From the NCBI GenBank assembly GCA_963662765.2, contig CAXXUP010000004.1:223704-287703 (forward strand): DNA of 64,000 nt. The letters run 5' to 3'. Source of the stretch: DATMXT01 sp963662765. Lineage in GTDB: Bacteria; Bacillota; Clostridia; Oscillospirales; Feifaniaceae. Below, one piece after another: positions 52,281 through 61,607 of this stretch; the stretch's first letter is position 1, and every line of letters begins with the position of its first letter. The notes beneath the pieces are model-generated. The model was not told where the DNA came from, did not search any database, and was given only the letters and a program-made list of their open reading frames with translations. Made by a program: the position numbers and the translations under genes.

Positions 52281-53288
52281 TTATGCCTGATATCTTTTCA
52301 GCACCCGCATCGCTCGCAGGGTGAGCCACTTGCTCGGCTCATCTTTTTGCCCGAAGGGAATGAGCAGTCGGTCGCTGTTATAGGTGTTTTCGAGCTTCCA
52401 TAGACCGTGCTCATCCTGTTTTGACAGGACAAGCTCCACGGCTTCGTCCATGCGACCATCTTTGATGCCAAGCCCCGTCAGAATGTCCAGAATCTCTAAG
52501 ATGTCAGTTTGATACATCAGCGGAAACCCGAATTTAAGCCACCCGGGTTTGGAGGTGCGGGTTAAGTTATGGCTGCGCCGGTAGATGTGGTGGAGCAGCA
52601 TGAATTCGGTTGCTTTTTCGATTGTATCGTTTACAGCTGCGGTGCGCCGCTCCTCCGGAATGGCGCTAAGGGCCTTCAGCGCCTTCACGACCCCCATGTG
52701 GCAGGTGTGTGCGCCCCAGCACATCTCATACTTTGAGTAAGGTAAGACCTGTGGGTCGAATTCAATGCCGTCGTTGAAGCACATGTATGTGGTGAGCCAG
52801 TCAATACCCTTTTGCAGTCTCGCATCGTCCAAATAGCCAAAGTGCAGGAGGGCCCAGACCATGTTTCCGGTCAAGCAGGGGATGACCTCAGTCATCCTGC
52901 CGCCGCCCGTCTTTGCGGCGGTGTTCTGCGAAAATCCGCCCTGGCTTACCTCCTGTGAATTGTCGAGAATGTATTCGCACTGCGCCGCGATTTCCGGTGT
53001 CCGGCCGGCACCAAGCTCGGCCAGTAAGATGAGCGACCAGACAAGTCCCTTATATTTGTAGGTGTAAAAGCGCGGATAGGCCCCGATGTATTCGGGTGCA
53101 CGCTGCCGCTCCAAAATATCGGGGACATAGCCTGTGCGCATGATTTCCCGCCGGGCGGCCTGCACTGCGGGGTCGCCCTGTGGCATGTCCAGAAGGTCGG
53201 TCAGCGTAAAATAGCGGGCGGAAGGGCTGTCCTCTTCAAGCAGCCAGCTTGTCGCATCGCCTTTGAGCAGCGCTTTCCAGTCGTCCAT
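52281..53288 (-). CDS. alpha/alpha-toroid (prenyltransferase/squalene-cyclase-like fold) protein
   Basis: 335 residues. Repeated helix pairs with Trp/Gly/Leu (YKGLVWSLILLAELGAG, GNMVWALLHFGYLD, GIDWLTTYM, ILDILTGLGIKDGRMDEAVELVLSKQDEHGLWKLENTY) are the pattern of the alpha/alpha-toroid superfamily that includes squalene cyclases. The catalytic DxDD motif of cyclases is absent. Similar proteins are often mislabelled as nitrogen-fixation NifH-like. Function unknown. Same strand as the GNAT gene 49 bp upstream and the HEAT-like gene downstream. Confidence 0.6.
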   Translation of the reverse strand: MDDWKALLKGDATSWLLEEDSPSARYFTLTDLLDMPQGDPAVQAARREIMRTGYVPDILERQRAPEYIGAYPRFYTYKYKGLVWSLILLAELGAGRTPEIAAQCEYILDNSQEVSQGGFSQNTAAKTGGGRMTEVIPCLTGNMVWALLHFGYLDDARLQKGIDWLTTYMCFNDGIEFDPQVLPYSKYEMCWGAHTCHMGVVKALKALSAIPEERRTAAVNDTIEKATEFMLLHHIYRRSHNLTRTSKPGWLKFGFPLMYQTDILEILDILTGLGIKDGRMDEAVELVLSKQDEHGLWKLENTYNSDRLLIPFGQKDEPSKWLTLRAMRVLKRYQA

Positions 53289-53337
53289 GTTGCCCTCCCG
53301 TTTTTACTGATTGCAGCAGACTTGGGGCGCAGGGGTC

Positions 53338-53850
53338 TTATTCCGCGGTGCACACCGACAGACGCCACCAAATCGTCTCGCCCCGGCGGTACTCTTCAAA
53401 CCCGCAGCGTTTCAAAATCCGCTGCGATGCATAGCCGTCAAGGTCGGTCTCGGCAATTACAGACATGACGCCCGCTTGCTTTGCGGCCCAGCCGCACATG
53501 GCCTCTACCGCTTCCGTCATGTAGCCGTTGTGCTCAAAGGCCGCCCCGAGCCCGTAGCCGATCTCGACTTCACCATCGCCATTTGGGACATCTTTGAAGT
53601 CGGCAGAGCCGACGATCACCCGGTCGCTTTTACGCATCAGCAGCCAAAAGCTGTGCCACAGATAGTTGTCCGGGTCCTTTTCGGTGATTTCAATCTGACT
53701 GCGCACGATGTCGAGAAAAAAGCCCTCCAGCGGTTCGGCCATATAGCTGCAGGAGAGTTCTGCCTCGAGGGTCTCCATATCCTGCACCCAAAGCCGAAGC
53801 TGTTCAGGGGAGAGGGGAATGAGCGCGAGTCGCTGCGTTTCAAGCGTCAT
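53338..53850 (-). CDS. GNAT-family N-acetyltransferase (RimJ/RimL type)
   Basis: 170 residues. The beginning TLETQRLALIPLSPEQLRLW and the core GSADFKDVPNGDGEVEIGYG then MTEAVEAMCGWAAKQAG, VIAETDLDGYASQRILKRCGF are typical of RimJ/RimL-like acetyltransferases that acetylate N-termini, amines or antibiotics with acetyl-CoA. Substrate unknown. It is downstream of the iron alcohol dehydrogenase gene by 49 bp. Confidence 0.88.
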   Translation of the reverse strand: MTLETQRLALIPLSPEQLRLWVQDMETLEAELSCSYMAEPLEGFFLDIVRSQIEITEKDPDNYLWHSFWLLMRKSDRVIVGSADFKDVPNGDGEVEIGYGLGAAFEHNGYMTEAVEAMCGWAAKQAGVMSVIAETDLDGYASQRILKRCGFEEYRRGETIWWRLSVCTAE

Positions 53851-53899
53851 GTCATCGTCTCATTTCATAAATTATTATAATAACAACCGCAAACGAAGG

Positions 53900-55066
53900 C
53901 TACAGGCACATCCTCAAAATATTCTCGATGTCCTGAGGGTTAAGGGGCTTAAAGCCGGGCAGAATGCCGCCCTTGCATGCCTTTTCGGCCATGACGGAAA
54001 AATTTGCGTCGTCAATGCCGACTTCGCTCAAACTGCTTTTCAGGCCGAGGGTTTTATAGAAGAAGTCGGACAGCAATTCAATGCTCTTTTTCGCGACGGC
54101 CATGGGCTCCATTCCCTTGTCAAGATCAAAAACATTACACCCGAACTGATAAAACTTGGAGACCGTCGTCTCATCCAGCGTATATTCCATCCAACGGGGA
54201 GTCAGAATGGCAAGGCCCAGCCCGTGGGTGATGTCGTAGATCGCCGTCAGCTCGTGCTCAATGGGGTGACAGCTCCAGCCCTGTCGCTTGCCGCCATCGA
54301 TAAAACCGTTGATGGCCCAAGAGGATGTCCACATGAGGTTGGCGCGTGCCTCATAGTTGTCCGGCTCTAGCATCGCGACGGGCGCATATTTGATGACGGT
54401 TTTGAGCAGACCCTCCATGACACAGTCGAGCATGTACAGATCCGGCGTCATGTTGAAATAGACCTCTAAGATGTGGGAAATGATGTCGGCGCTTCCGCAG
54501 GCAGTCTGGTACGCGCTGACGGTATAAGTGTTCGTCGGATCGAGGAAGGAGACTTTGGGGAGCAGGGCCGGATGGCCCATTCCGATTTTGTCTTTGGTGT
54601 CTATATTGCTGATAACGCCGCCTGCGTCCATTTCGGAGCCGGTGGCGGACAGCGTGAGGATTGTGATGATGGGCAGGCAACCCGTGATGGGGGCTTTGCG
54701 GGTCAAAAGGTCCCAGGCATCACCGTCATATAGGGCTGCAGCGCCGATGAATTTTGTCGCGTCGATGGTGGAGCCGCCGCCGACCGCAAGCAGGACGTCG
54801 ATCTTCTCCTCTTTGCATACCTCCGCACCCATGTTGACCGAAGTCACACGGGGATTGGGCTCAATGCCGGAGAGCTCAAAAAGTTCAAGCCCTGCGCCCT
54901 TGACCTCGGCGACAACGCGGTCGTAGAGCCCCATTTTTTTAATGGAGCCGCCGCCGTAAGTCATCAGCACGCGGCTGCCGTATTTTTTCAGCTCCGCCCC
55001 AAGATTGCTAAGCTGGTTTTCACCAAAATAGACCTTCACCGGGATGTTGTAGGTAAATTCGTTCAT
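53900..55066 (-). CDS. iron-containing alcohol dehydrogenase (butanol dehydrogenase-like)
   Basis: 388 residues from the ATG at 55066 (AAAGGA upstream). NIPVKVYFGENQLSNLG, the nucleotide site AVGGGSTIDATKFIG, and metal-binding residues in CGSADIISHILEVYF and HPIEHELTAIYDITHGLGLAI match the YqhD/BdhA group. It reduces aldehydes to alcohols with NAD(P)H, a fermentative electron sink. It is the first gene of a minus-strand run with GNAT, toroid and HEAT-like genes. Confidence 0.92.
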   Translation of the reverse strand: MNEFTYNIPVKVYFGENQLSNLGAELKKYGSRVLMTYGGGSIKKMGLYDRVVAEVKGAGLELFELSGIEPNPRVTSVNMGAEVCKEEKIDVLLAVGGGSTIDATKFIGAAALYDGDAWDLLTRKAPITGCLPIITILTLSATGSEMDAGGVISNIDTKDKIGMGHPALLPKVSFLDPTNTYTVSAYQTACGSADIISHILEVYFNMTPDLYMLDCVMEGLLKTVIKYAPVAMLEPDNYEARANLMWTSSWAINGFIDGGKRQGWSCHPIEHELTAIYDITHGLGLAILTPRWMEYTLDETTVSKFYQFGCNVFDLDKGMEPMAVAKKSIELLSDFFYKTLGLKSSLSEVGIDDANFSVMAEKACKGGILPGFKPLNPQDIENILRMCL

Positions 55067-55263
55067 TGATACAGTCCTTTCGAGCGTCAATTGTGCATTG
55101 AATTGCAAAATTCCTGCGTTTATCTATCAATCTCATTACGTCATTGGTCAAAGATGAAGTCGCCGAAGCAGCACATTTATTTGTAGACCAAGAAAAAAGG
55201 TTTAGGCTAATCTGCCGTGCCAGAGGATACAGAAGATGGGTATGTACGGGCGGATTCTTCTGC

Positions 55264-55719
55264 CTAGAAATAGTGCTCCATCAAACGGGCGACCCACTCC
55301 GGAGTGACGGCATCTCCCCGGCAGTCGTACATCGGAAAATACGGCTTGATGTCGAGAACGGGTGTGCCGTTAATGGCGTCCAGTCCCCTGACGGTGACGA
55401 CGCTGCCCATGACACCGACAAGCTCGCAGGCGGTGATACCGATCGAATTTGGCCGGTCTTTTGCCCTTTGTGCGAAAATTCCCACCATCGGCATATCGTC
55501 GCGTCCCTGCGGTCTTCGTACCAGATGCCGCTCCAAGGAAAAATGCGCTTTGTCGAGGAAAAAGACAACAATCACATGGGAGAAATCCGCAAGCCCGGTC
55601 AACCCTTGTGCGAATGCGACGTCCAGAACAATTTCGGAGACGTCACTCCCCCAACCGATGTCTTTTTTATCGATGACCTCGTTGCGTACAACGCCGATGG
55701 AGTCAAATTCGATTTTCAT
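55264..55719 (-). CDS. trmO: tRNA (N6-threonylcarbamoyladenosine(37)-N6)-methyltransferase TrmO-like
   Basis: 151 residues from the ATG at 55719 (MKIEFDSIGVVRNE); the longer frame to 55824 lacks support. GLADFSHVIVVFFLDKAH, LVRRPQGRDDMPMVGIFAQR and RPNSIGITACELVGV are the hallmark of the YaeB/TsaA/TrmO family, and PVLDIKPYFPMYD follows. It methylates t6A37 of certain tRNAs using SAM. It is somewhat short because the variable C-terminal domain is missing, as in many Clostridia. Stands alone. Confidence 0.85.
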   Translation of the reverse strand: MKIEFDSIGVVRNEVIDKKDIGWGSDVSEIVLDVAFAQGLTGLADFSHVIVVFFLDKAHFSLERHLVRRPQGRDDMPMVGIFAQRAKDRPNSIGITACELVGVMGSVVTVRGLDAINGTPVLDIKPYFPMYDCRGDAVTPEWVARLMEHYF

Positions 55720-55891
55720 ATTGCCCGCTCCTTTTGCCAAAATGGGTTTATATCTGGATAGATAAATTGCTATTTTTATATAGCCGGACAACACTGTTCC
55801 CGGAGCATTTAGGGGCCAGATCAAAAAATCGTGCGGGTTTCAGTGTGCCCGATCTGGCAGCGTGATCCATCTCGGTCGCCTTAAAACAGAC

Positions 55892-56260
55892 TTATGGCTC
55901 TGAACTTAGCTTTCTCACAGCCTCCTCTTCGGACGGCACGAAGAAAACATGGCGGCCCTTGTTGCTCTCGTACATAAAGTCTTTGAGCGGCTTGCTCGGG
56001 TAGCATGAGAAGTCGCCGATGATGGCGAGCTTCATCTGATAGTTTACGAATTTCTGCAGGATTTCGCCGGCAAGGCCGGTGCTGAGCAAAAAGAAATCCT
56101 CCGCGATCGCCTCCTTACGGATGGCGATGCGGCTGCTGTTTGTCTCATACCGCACCGTCGCCATCAAGTCAAGTGCCGACTGCGTGTCGACAATCAACTT
56201 GTTGGGGCTATCGATGAGAGCGATGATTTGTCCAAGGCTTTCAATTGTTCGTATGTCCAT
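55892..56260 (-). CDS. DUF4180 domain protein
   Basis: 122 residues from the ATG at 56260 (GAGGA seven bases upstream); the longer frame to 56347 is unsupported. It reads as a small alpha/beta protein: IIALIDSPNKLIVDTQSALDLM, IAIRKEAIAEDFFLLSTGLAG, KLAIIGDFSCY, then FVPSEEEAVRKL. This matches the DUF4180 pattern as I recall it. Function unknown. Confidence 0.7.
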   Translation of the reverse strand: MDIRTIESLGQIIALIDSPNKLIVDTQSALDLMATVRYETNSSRIAIRKEAIAEDFFLLSTGLAGEILQKFVNYQMKLAIIGDFSCYPSKPLKDFMYESNKGRHVFFVPSEEEAVRKLSSEP

Positions 56261-56685
56261 GGCAGTCCTCGCAAAACAAGATTTTTCTATACCCGTATGT
56301 AAATCCGGTCGTGACGGCCCCCAGTATACAGAGCAGGATGCCGACACCGCCCTTCACAAAGATCAGCGGCGCGATTTTCTGTAAGCGCAGAATCCCCCCA
56401 TGCGGCTGGAACACACCCGTATATTAGACCTTTAAGAACATTGTAACACCGGTGATATCATTTTCAAGCTGGTCGCATTCATCTCGCTGGCTTTTGAATA
56501 GGTAATATACAGTGCGGTCTTGTTTGGATGCTGTGCCTACCGTTCGCCCGCTCTATTCATAATATAGAGTGCTGCTCGTCGTTTGTGCTCTTCATCTGGT
56601 TCTCATCAGTAAAAATTTCTACGTGTGATTGATTTGCATAGCCACGCCCGGGACGCACTTAAGTGCGGTAATGAAACCGTGAAAA
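56261..56685. other. intergenic stretch
   Basis: No gene, RNA or strong terminator recognised between the DUF4180 gene and the decarboxylase gene; several stops in all frames. Confidence 0.5.
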
Positions 56686-57918
56686 TTACGCAGTGCAGCC
56701 AGTGTTAATGACTTCACCGCTGCGGGAGAGCATAAGCTGAGCCGGCGGCTCCTGCGAAGAAAACTGCATGGGGGAGAGCACAGCCGCATAGCTTCCGGCA
56801 TTCGTGATGACAACCACATCCCCACAGCGAAGCTTTGGCAGTACAATATCTTTTGCGACAACGTCGGTCGCCGTGCACAGATTTCCGATAAGGGTGACGA
56901 CTTCCATCTCGGGCTCGTCTGTGAGGGCAACGATTTCAAAGGCGTTTGGCCCGGTAAAAAGAGGTTCGCTGGCAAACAGGGGGTTTCCCCCGGCATAACT
57001 TGTGATCAGCTGTGCCAGCGACGGGCGAATGAAGCCGTTTAGTGTGTTTTTCAAAATTACGAAGGTCTTTCCATACGAGACCTTTTTGTCGAGCACTTTT
57101 GTCGCATAAACGCCGCTTTTTCCGACGACGTAACGGCCGGTTTCAATGTAGACGGCTAAACCCGGAAGCCGAGACTTAAAGCGACTGATCAACTTTGCGG
57201 TTGCTTTGCCCAGATAAGCGGTGTCCAGTGGTGCGTCTTCGGGGGAATACGGAATTCCAACCCCGGAGCCCATGTTGAGAAAGGACAGCGGGTGCCCCAT
57301 CGCGGTCTGGAATTTTTCCGCAAGTTCAAACAGGTTTGCATAGTATTTTTCGAGTACGGCCGCATTTAGCTCCTGGCTGCGCAAGTGCACATGGAGTCCT
57401 ACGACATCGATATTCGGCAGCCCTTTTATCTCCGGGAGCGAATCAAAAAGAAGCTTCTCATCGATGCCGAATTTTGACGGGATGCCCGCTTCCCCGAAAA
57501 ATGAGAAGTCCGGATTGACTCTTATTCCGATTTTTGCTGTGACTGCTTTTTCCTGCGCCACCTGCCGGATGAGCTGAATTTCCGCTAGGCTGTCGGCAAT
57601 GATGGTTGATGCCTCAATTGTATCTTCAATATCCTTTCTCGTCTTGCCTGGGGCGGAGTATTGGATTTGGCTCTTTGAAACCCTATTTTGTCTCCCGAGC
57701 ATGACTTCCGCCGCGCTGGCGGCATCTACGCCATATCCCTGTGATAAAACGCACTTCACGATCGCCGAGTTTGAGTTTGTCTTGATCGAGTATAGAAAAT
57801 TGACGCCTTCAAAATCGCGTTTTAGACGCTCTGCGTCCTCAATAATCTTGTTCTCGTCGTACAGATAAAAACTGTCGTAGATCTTTGCCTGCTCCAAAAC
57901 AACGTTCCGGTTGAACAT
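56686..57918 (-). CDS. type III PLP-dependent decarboxylase (ornithine/diaminopimelate decarboxylase family)
   Basis: 410 residues. The PLP lysine is Lys46 in FLYSIKTNSN. GYGVDAASAAEV, GLHVHLRSQE, the phosphate loop NMGSGVGIPYSPED, and YIETGRYVVGKSG are barrel motifs. The C-terminal domain has NLCTATDVVAKDI, with the active-site Cys supplied to the partner subunit. It could decarboxylate diaminopimelate, ornithine/arginine-type or carboxyspermidine-type substrates; no lysine-biosynthesis gene is near. A carbon-nitrogen hydrolase lies directly upstream in the same direction, which favours a polyamine-like or amino-acid-modifying pathway. Confidence 0.82.
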   Translation of the reverse strand: MFNRNVVLEQAKIYDSFYLYDENKIIEDAERLKRDFEGVNFLYSIKTNSNSAIVKCVLSQGYGVDAASAAEVMLGRQNRVSKSQIQYSAPGKTRKDIEDTIEASTIIADSLAEIQLIRQVAQEKAVTAKIGIRVNPDFSFFGEAGIPSKFGIDEKLLFDSLPEIKGLPNIDVVGLHVHLRSQELNAAVLEKYYANLFELAEKFQTAMGHPLSFLNMGSGVGIPYSPEDAPLDTAYLGKATAKLISRFKSRLPGLAVYIETGRYVVGKSGVYATKVLDKKVSYGKTFVILKNTLNGFIRPSLAQLITSYAGGNPLFASEPLFTGPNAFEIVALTDEPEMEVVTLIGNLCTATDVVAKDIVLPKLRCGDVVVITNAGSYAAVLSPMQFSSQEPPAQLMLSRSGEVINTGCTA

Positions 57919-57931
57919 GACGCAATCCCTT

Positions 57932-58732
57932 TCACAACATCAGATTTATGTAGAATGGGCCCATAGTCTTGCATACGGTCAAGAGAATTACCGCTCTATG
58001 ACTTTCCCGCTCCATATCCCGTCGTTTTTTTTGCGCAAGAACCAAACATTCCGAATGCGAATTGGCCGATATAATCAATTCACCATTATTTGACCAGATG
58101 GAGCTGCGTCCGCCCGCTTCTATCCCCCAGCACTCTCCAGCATAATTGGACATCAAAACAGCCAGAGAGTTTTCTTTTGCGATATGCTGCAGTCGACTGA
58201 GGCCCGATTCAATTCCATTTTGAGAATAAAAGATACTGGCGGCATAGAAGTCGGACTTTTTGTCTTTCACGCATGCAACATGTTCATCCCGCTCAATATC
58301 ATAGCAGATGGCGAATGAAAACGTATCGTCGCCAAGTTTTATGATTGGATCGTACTGCATGCTGGACTCAAAATACAGCTCCTCCCCGGAATGAAGGTAT
58401 TTCTTCGTGTAAATTTGCACGCCCTGTGCAGGTGAAAAAATGAATGAAGCAATATACAGATGATTGTCAAGTAACAGGGGCGCTCCCGCGACGATGGTGA
58501 TATTATTATCCTCCGCTGCCCTCCCAAGACATTGAAGCCTGGCATCGTCTGACGTAAAACACTGTGCCCTTGCCAGGTTTCGCTCATATCCCGTCAACGA
58601 CATTTCTGGGAAGATGATGATTTTTGCATTGTTTAGTGCAGCCAGCCGGGTAAATTCCATATGCTTTTCAAGATTTTCCCTGTAGTTTTCCCTGACTGAT
58701 TTTATCTGTGCAACGGCGTAAATGTTATGCAT
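57932..58732 (-). CDS. carbon-nitrogen hydrolase (nitrilase superfamily), C-terminus altered by a frameshift
   Basis: The catalytic triad is visible: Glu in IIFPEMSLTGYE (about 43), Lys in YTKKYLHSGEE, Cys in FAICYDIERDEH. Members hydrolyse amides or carbamoyl groups, for example N-carbamoylputrescine. The frame as given ends in an atypical tail (KKRRDMERESHR). Removing one A from the run of eight (plus-strand T8 at 58025-58032) gives AQKNDGIWSGKVIER and a stop at 57988, a normal nitrilase ending. So the real gene is probably 58732-57988. The ATG has GGAGGA upstream. It is followed by the PLP decarboxylase gene, likely one operon. Confidence 0.85.
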   Translation of the reverse strand: MHNIYAVAQIKSVRENYRENLEKHMEFTRLAALNNAKIIIFPEMSLTGYERNLARAQCFTSDDARLQCLGRAAEDNNITIVAGAPLLLDNHLYIASFIFSPAQGVQIYTKKYLHSGEELYFESSMQYDPIIKLGDDTFSFAICYDIERDEHVACVKDKKSDFYAASIFYSQNGIESGLSRLQHIAKENSLAVLMSNYAGECWGIEAGGRSSIWSNNGELIISANSHSECLVLAQKKRRDMERESHRAVILLTVCKTMGPFYINLML

Positions 58733-58870
58733 GTGAATCCTCCAAAGAGTATTTTACATTTTTTTATTATTGTGTGTTGGAATAATCCGACCGGAAAGTA
58801 CATGTGCAAAATCATATAAAGTCGCTATTAAGTATGAGCAGCTCTTTGGCGGCGGGTTATTGCAAATAAG

Positions 58871-59428
58871 TCATAATACTTCTCTGCTTCCACTGCACGC
58901 TTGAAATACTGAGCCGATCCGGTTTTTAATATCAAAATATCCGGTATTCATTAACAATGTCGGTTTTACCTTAAGTGCATCCGGTTTTCCGTTCTCCAGA
59001 CAGTCTTCATTTGCATATGCAGCAACAATTTCTCCAAAAAACATTGTAAAATCAAATATCGGAATGGTCTGTATTACCTTACAAAGGTAATTTACAGGGC
59101 ATTCCTTTATCAGCGGTGCATTTCCTGCCTCGTCATAAAATGACTCAAAAACCTGAGATTTGTCTTTTTCATTGCCTGAGACAGTACCACAAAAATCAGT
59201 TTTTTCAATCGCTTCAGAAGAAGGTATATTGACACTGAAAAAGCCGGTATCCAACACCCCTTTTGTTGTACAATGAGAATTCTTCATAGAAATATAAAGT
59301 ACAGGCTTTTGACTTACTACACCATAGGCGCCGATTGTGGTATAGTTTGGCTTCCCGTTCACTGTGGCTCCGGCTAAGACTGCAATAAATGGTCCATAAG
59401 GAATATTCGCTATCTTTGTTTTCGTCAT
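58871..59428 (-). CDS. flavin reductase family protein (FMN-binding split barrel)
   Basis: 185 residues from the ATG at 59428 (AGGAGAA upstream). IPYGPFIAVLAGATVNGKPN, YTTIGAYGVVSQKPVLYISM, NSHCTTKGVLDTGFFSVNIPS are the typical flavin-reductase-like core (Flavoredoxin group), which binds FMN as a dimer and transfers electrons. Partner unknown. It is preceded by a strong hairpin at 59533-59567. Confidence 0.87.
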   Translation of the reverse strand: MTKTKIANIPYGPFIAVLAGATVNGKPNYTTIGAYGVVSQKPVLYISMKNSHCTTKGVLDTGFFSVNIPSSEAIEKTDFCGTVSGNEKDKSQVFESFYDEAGNAPLIKECPVNYLCKVIQTIPIFDFTMFFGEIVAAYANEDCLENGKPDALKVKPTLLMNTGYFDIKNRIGSVFQACSGSREVL

Positions 59429-59532
59429 ATATATTCTCCTGTCATTTTTTTTGCTTATATGCTTATATAAGAGAATTATATGATAAAGACCAATAAAAAG
59501 ATAGACTTTTCCTTTTTGATGAATTATCATAT

Positions 59533-59567
59533 AAAAAGAGTATGCCCCTTAGGGGCATACTCTTTTT
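59533..59567. terminator. bidirectional terminator
   Basis: Perfect 16-bp stem AAAAAGAGTATGCCCC/GGGGCATACTCTTTTT with loop TTA, about 190 bp after the helicase stop and upstream of the flavin reductase gene. Confidence 0.8.
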
Positions 59568-59754
59568 CTTCGATGTCATCTAATAGCCCCATAAAAAGGC
59601 CGATATATGGATGTTATTGTTTTTTGATTGCATTTTTGCGGCCATACTCCCTTTTTCTTCGCATGAAGTTCATTGAATTAAAACGCGTACATTACAGAGG
59701 TCAACAGACTTCAACACGGCTCGATAGATTTAACTCGGGGTTTACTCAAACACA

Positions 59755-61084
59755 CTACTTATTTCGAGTGATAGGCTTTGAGGTGAATCTGCCATTGCGC
59801 TCACCTTTTTTTGAAGGATAGGTGCTTTTTGCTGATCTGAAGTCGCCGGAAGGGGTGAACTTGGATGATTTATCTGCACCCGGACCTTTAGGCTTTACAA
59901 AAGACTGGCGCGCAACCGGCTTTGCTTTTGGCACGATAAAGGTGTTGACCAAGGGATAAGGGTGCCCCTCAACTACGGGCAATGTTTTGCCGATCAGTTT
60001 TTGAATATCACTCAGCAGCGCCTTTTCTTCAAAGTCACAAAACGAGATCGCTTTGCCCCCGAGGCCGGCTCTGCCTGTACGGCCAATTCTGTGAATATAA
60101 GTTTCGGGCACTTCCGGCAGGTTGTAATTGATGACGTGAGAAAGCTCTTCAATATCAAGTCCGCGGGCCGCAATATCGGTTGCAACGAGAATTCTTGTTC
60201 TTCTTTCTTTAAAGTCATTTAAAGCCCGCTGCCTGTTGGCTTGAGATTTATTTCCGTGTATAGCCTCTGACGCGATTCCCTTGCTATTCAGTTCCTTTAC
60301 GATTTTATCCGCGCCGTGTTTTGTTCTTGAAAACACAAGAACAGAATCATACGGTTTGTCCTTCAGCAAATAAACAAGCAAGTTTGTCTTGTTTTCCTTA
60401 TCAACGAAATATACTTCCTGTTCAATGATATCAATCGGAGAAAATGCCGGTGTAATTTCAATTCTCACTGGGGATTTTAATATCGTATCCGCAAGCTTTG
60501 CAATCTCCGAAGGCATAGTAGCCGAAAAGAACATCGTTTGTTTTTCCGTGGGAAGTTTCGTGATAATCCTTTTTACATCGTGAATCATGCCCATATCCAG
60601 CATGTGATCCGCTTCATCAAGCACAAAATACTTTATATGGCTTAATTCAACAAATCCCTGGTTCATTAAGTCAAGCAGCCTGCCCGGAGTTGCCACAAGG
60701 ATATCAATTCCATTTGTTAATTCCTTTGTTTGCGGAGTTTGACCTACGCCGCCATAAATGACGAGAGACCTTAAGCTTAAATTAGCCCCATAGGCATGAA
60801 AACATTCTTCGATTTGAATGGCGAGTTCCCTTGTCGGGGCGACAATCAAGGCCTTGATTTGCCTTTTGCCTTTTTAACGCTCCTTGACTGAGTGACAGGC
60901 CTTGCAAGATCGGAATGGCAAACGCAGCAGTCTTGCCTGTGCCTGTTTGGGCACATCCAAGCAAATCCAAACCTTTAAGCAGGGGAGGGATCGCCTTGAT
61001 TTGAATCGGGGTTGGCTCGGTATAGCCTTGCGTTACAAGAGCCTTCTGAATTGGATCGATTATATTTAATTCGTTAAATAACAA
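59755..61084 (-). pseudogene. DEAD-box ATP-dependent RNA helicase (RhlE/CshA-like), split by a one-base frameshift
   Basis: Part one begins at a TTG at 61084 (GGAG upstream): LFNELNIIDPIQKALVTQGY, the Q motif TPIQIKAIPPLL, and Walker A AQTGTGKTAAF. It leaves frame near QGALKRQ. Part two resumes with the PTREL motif, then TPGRLLDL, VLDEADHMLDMG, SATMP, and HRIGRTGRAG, ending in a basic tail at 59755. Removing one A (plus-strand T5 at 60871-60875) joins QGALKGKRQIKALIVAPTRE and restores ~442 residues. RNA unwinding in mRNA turnover or ribosome assembly, often cold-related. Confidence 0.88.
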
Positions 61085-61337
61085 TGTTTTTCTCCTTTAG
61101 TTTTTTGAGTTTTTTACTTATATTTTTTTAGGGAAACGTCATCTATGGTTTATACAGCAGAGGATTTCAACGCATCTTGTGGCGGTGATATGGGTGCTGC
61201 TGGCAGCTGATCACCCCATTGAGGAATCCGAGCTTATTATTCTCATGCATAATTTTAGCTCATGCAAATGCACTGACAACAATCATTTTCCAGTGGTATT
61301 CCATAAAATCAAGCCTTCAGCATTGTTTTATAGCTCA

Positions 61338-61401
61338 ATAAAATCCGATTTTCCCGTAGAGATTTACCGCTCCGACATTTCCGGAATGCACATTCAAAAC
61401 C
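61338..61401 (-). pseudogene. remnant of a GNAT acetyltransferase
   Basis: On the minus strand a short frame reads VLNVHSGNVGAVNLYGKIGF and then meets a stop. This is the acetyl-CoA-binding/C-terminal signature of GNAT acetyltransferases (N-x-x-A-x-x-L-Y-x-x-x-G-F). Flanking frames are broken, so only debris remains in the 61085-61607 gap; the plus-strand frame 61179-61571 across it is not convincing. Confidence 0.4.
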
Positions 61402-61607
61402 GGATTTTAATTCCCAGACTTGGGAGTGTACGGATACTCTTTTTTATCAGGCTGATTGCCAGGCCCAAATGCAGATATCTTTTCGCGGTACATAATTCTG
61501 CAACCAAAGGTTCGTTAGCTTGTTTTTATCTATTTTCATACTCGATGTTTAAATATTTCCGAGTGCCTTGAGCAACCAAAAAATGCCGGTTGAAACTAGT
61601 GAGGTCT

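Noticed and set aside
52945..53128. Possible nitrogen-fixation (NifH) assignment for the toroid protein
   Set aside because: No P-loop or cluster cysteines of NifH; the sequence is an alpha/alpha-toroid type.
61179..61571. Plus-strand frame of 130 codons in the helicase-TfoX gap
   Set aside because: Antisense to a recognisable GNAT remnant and lacking any protein-like pattern.
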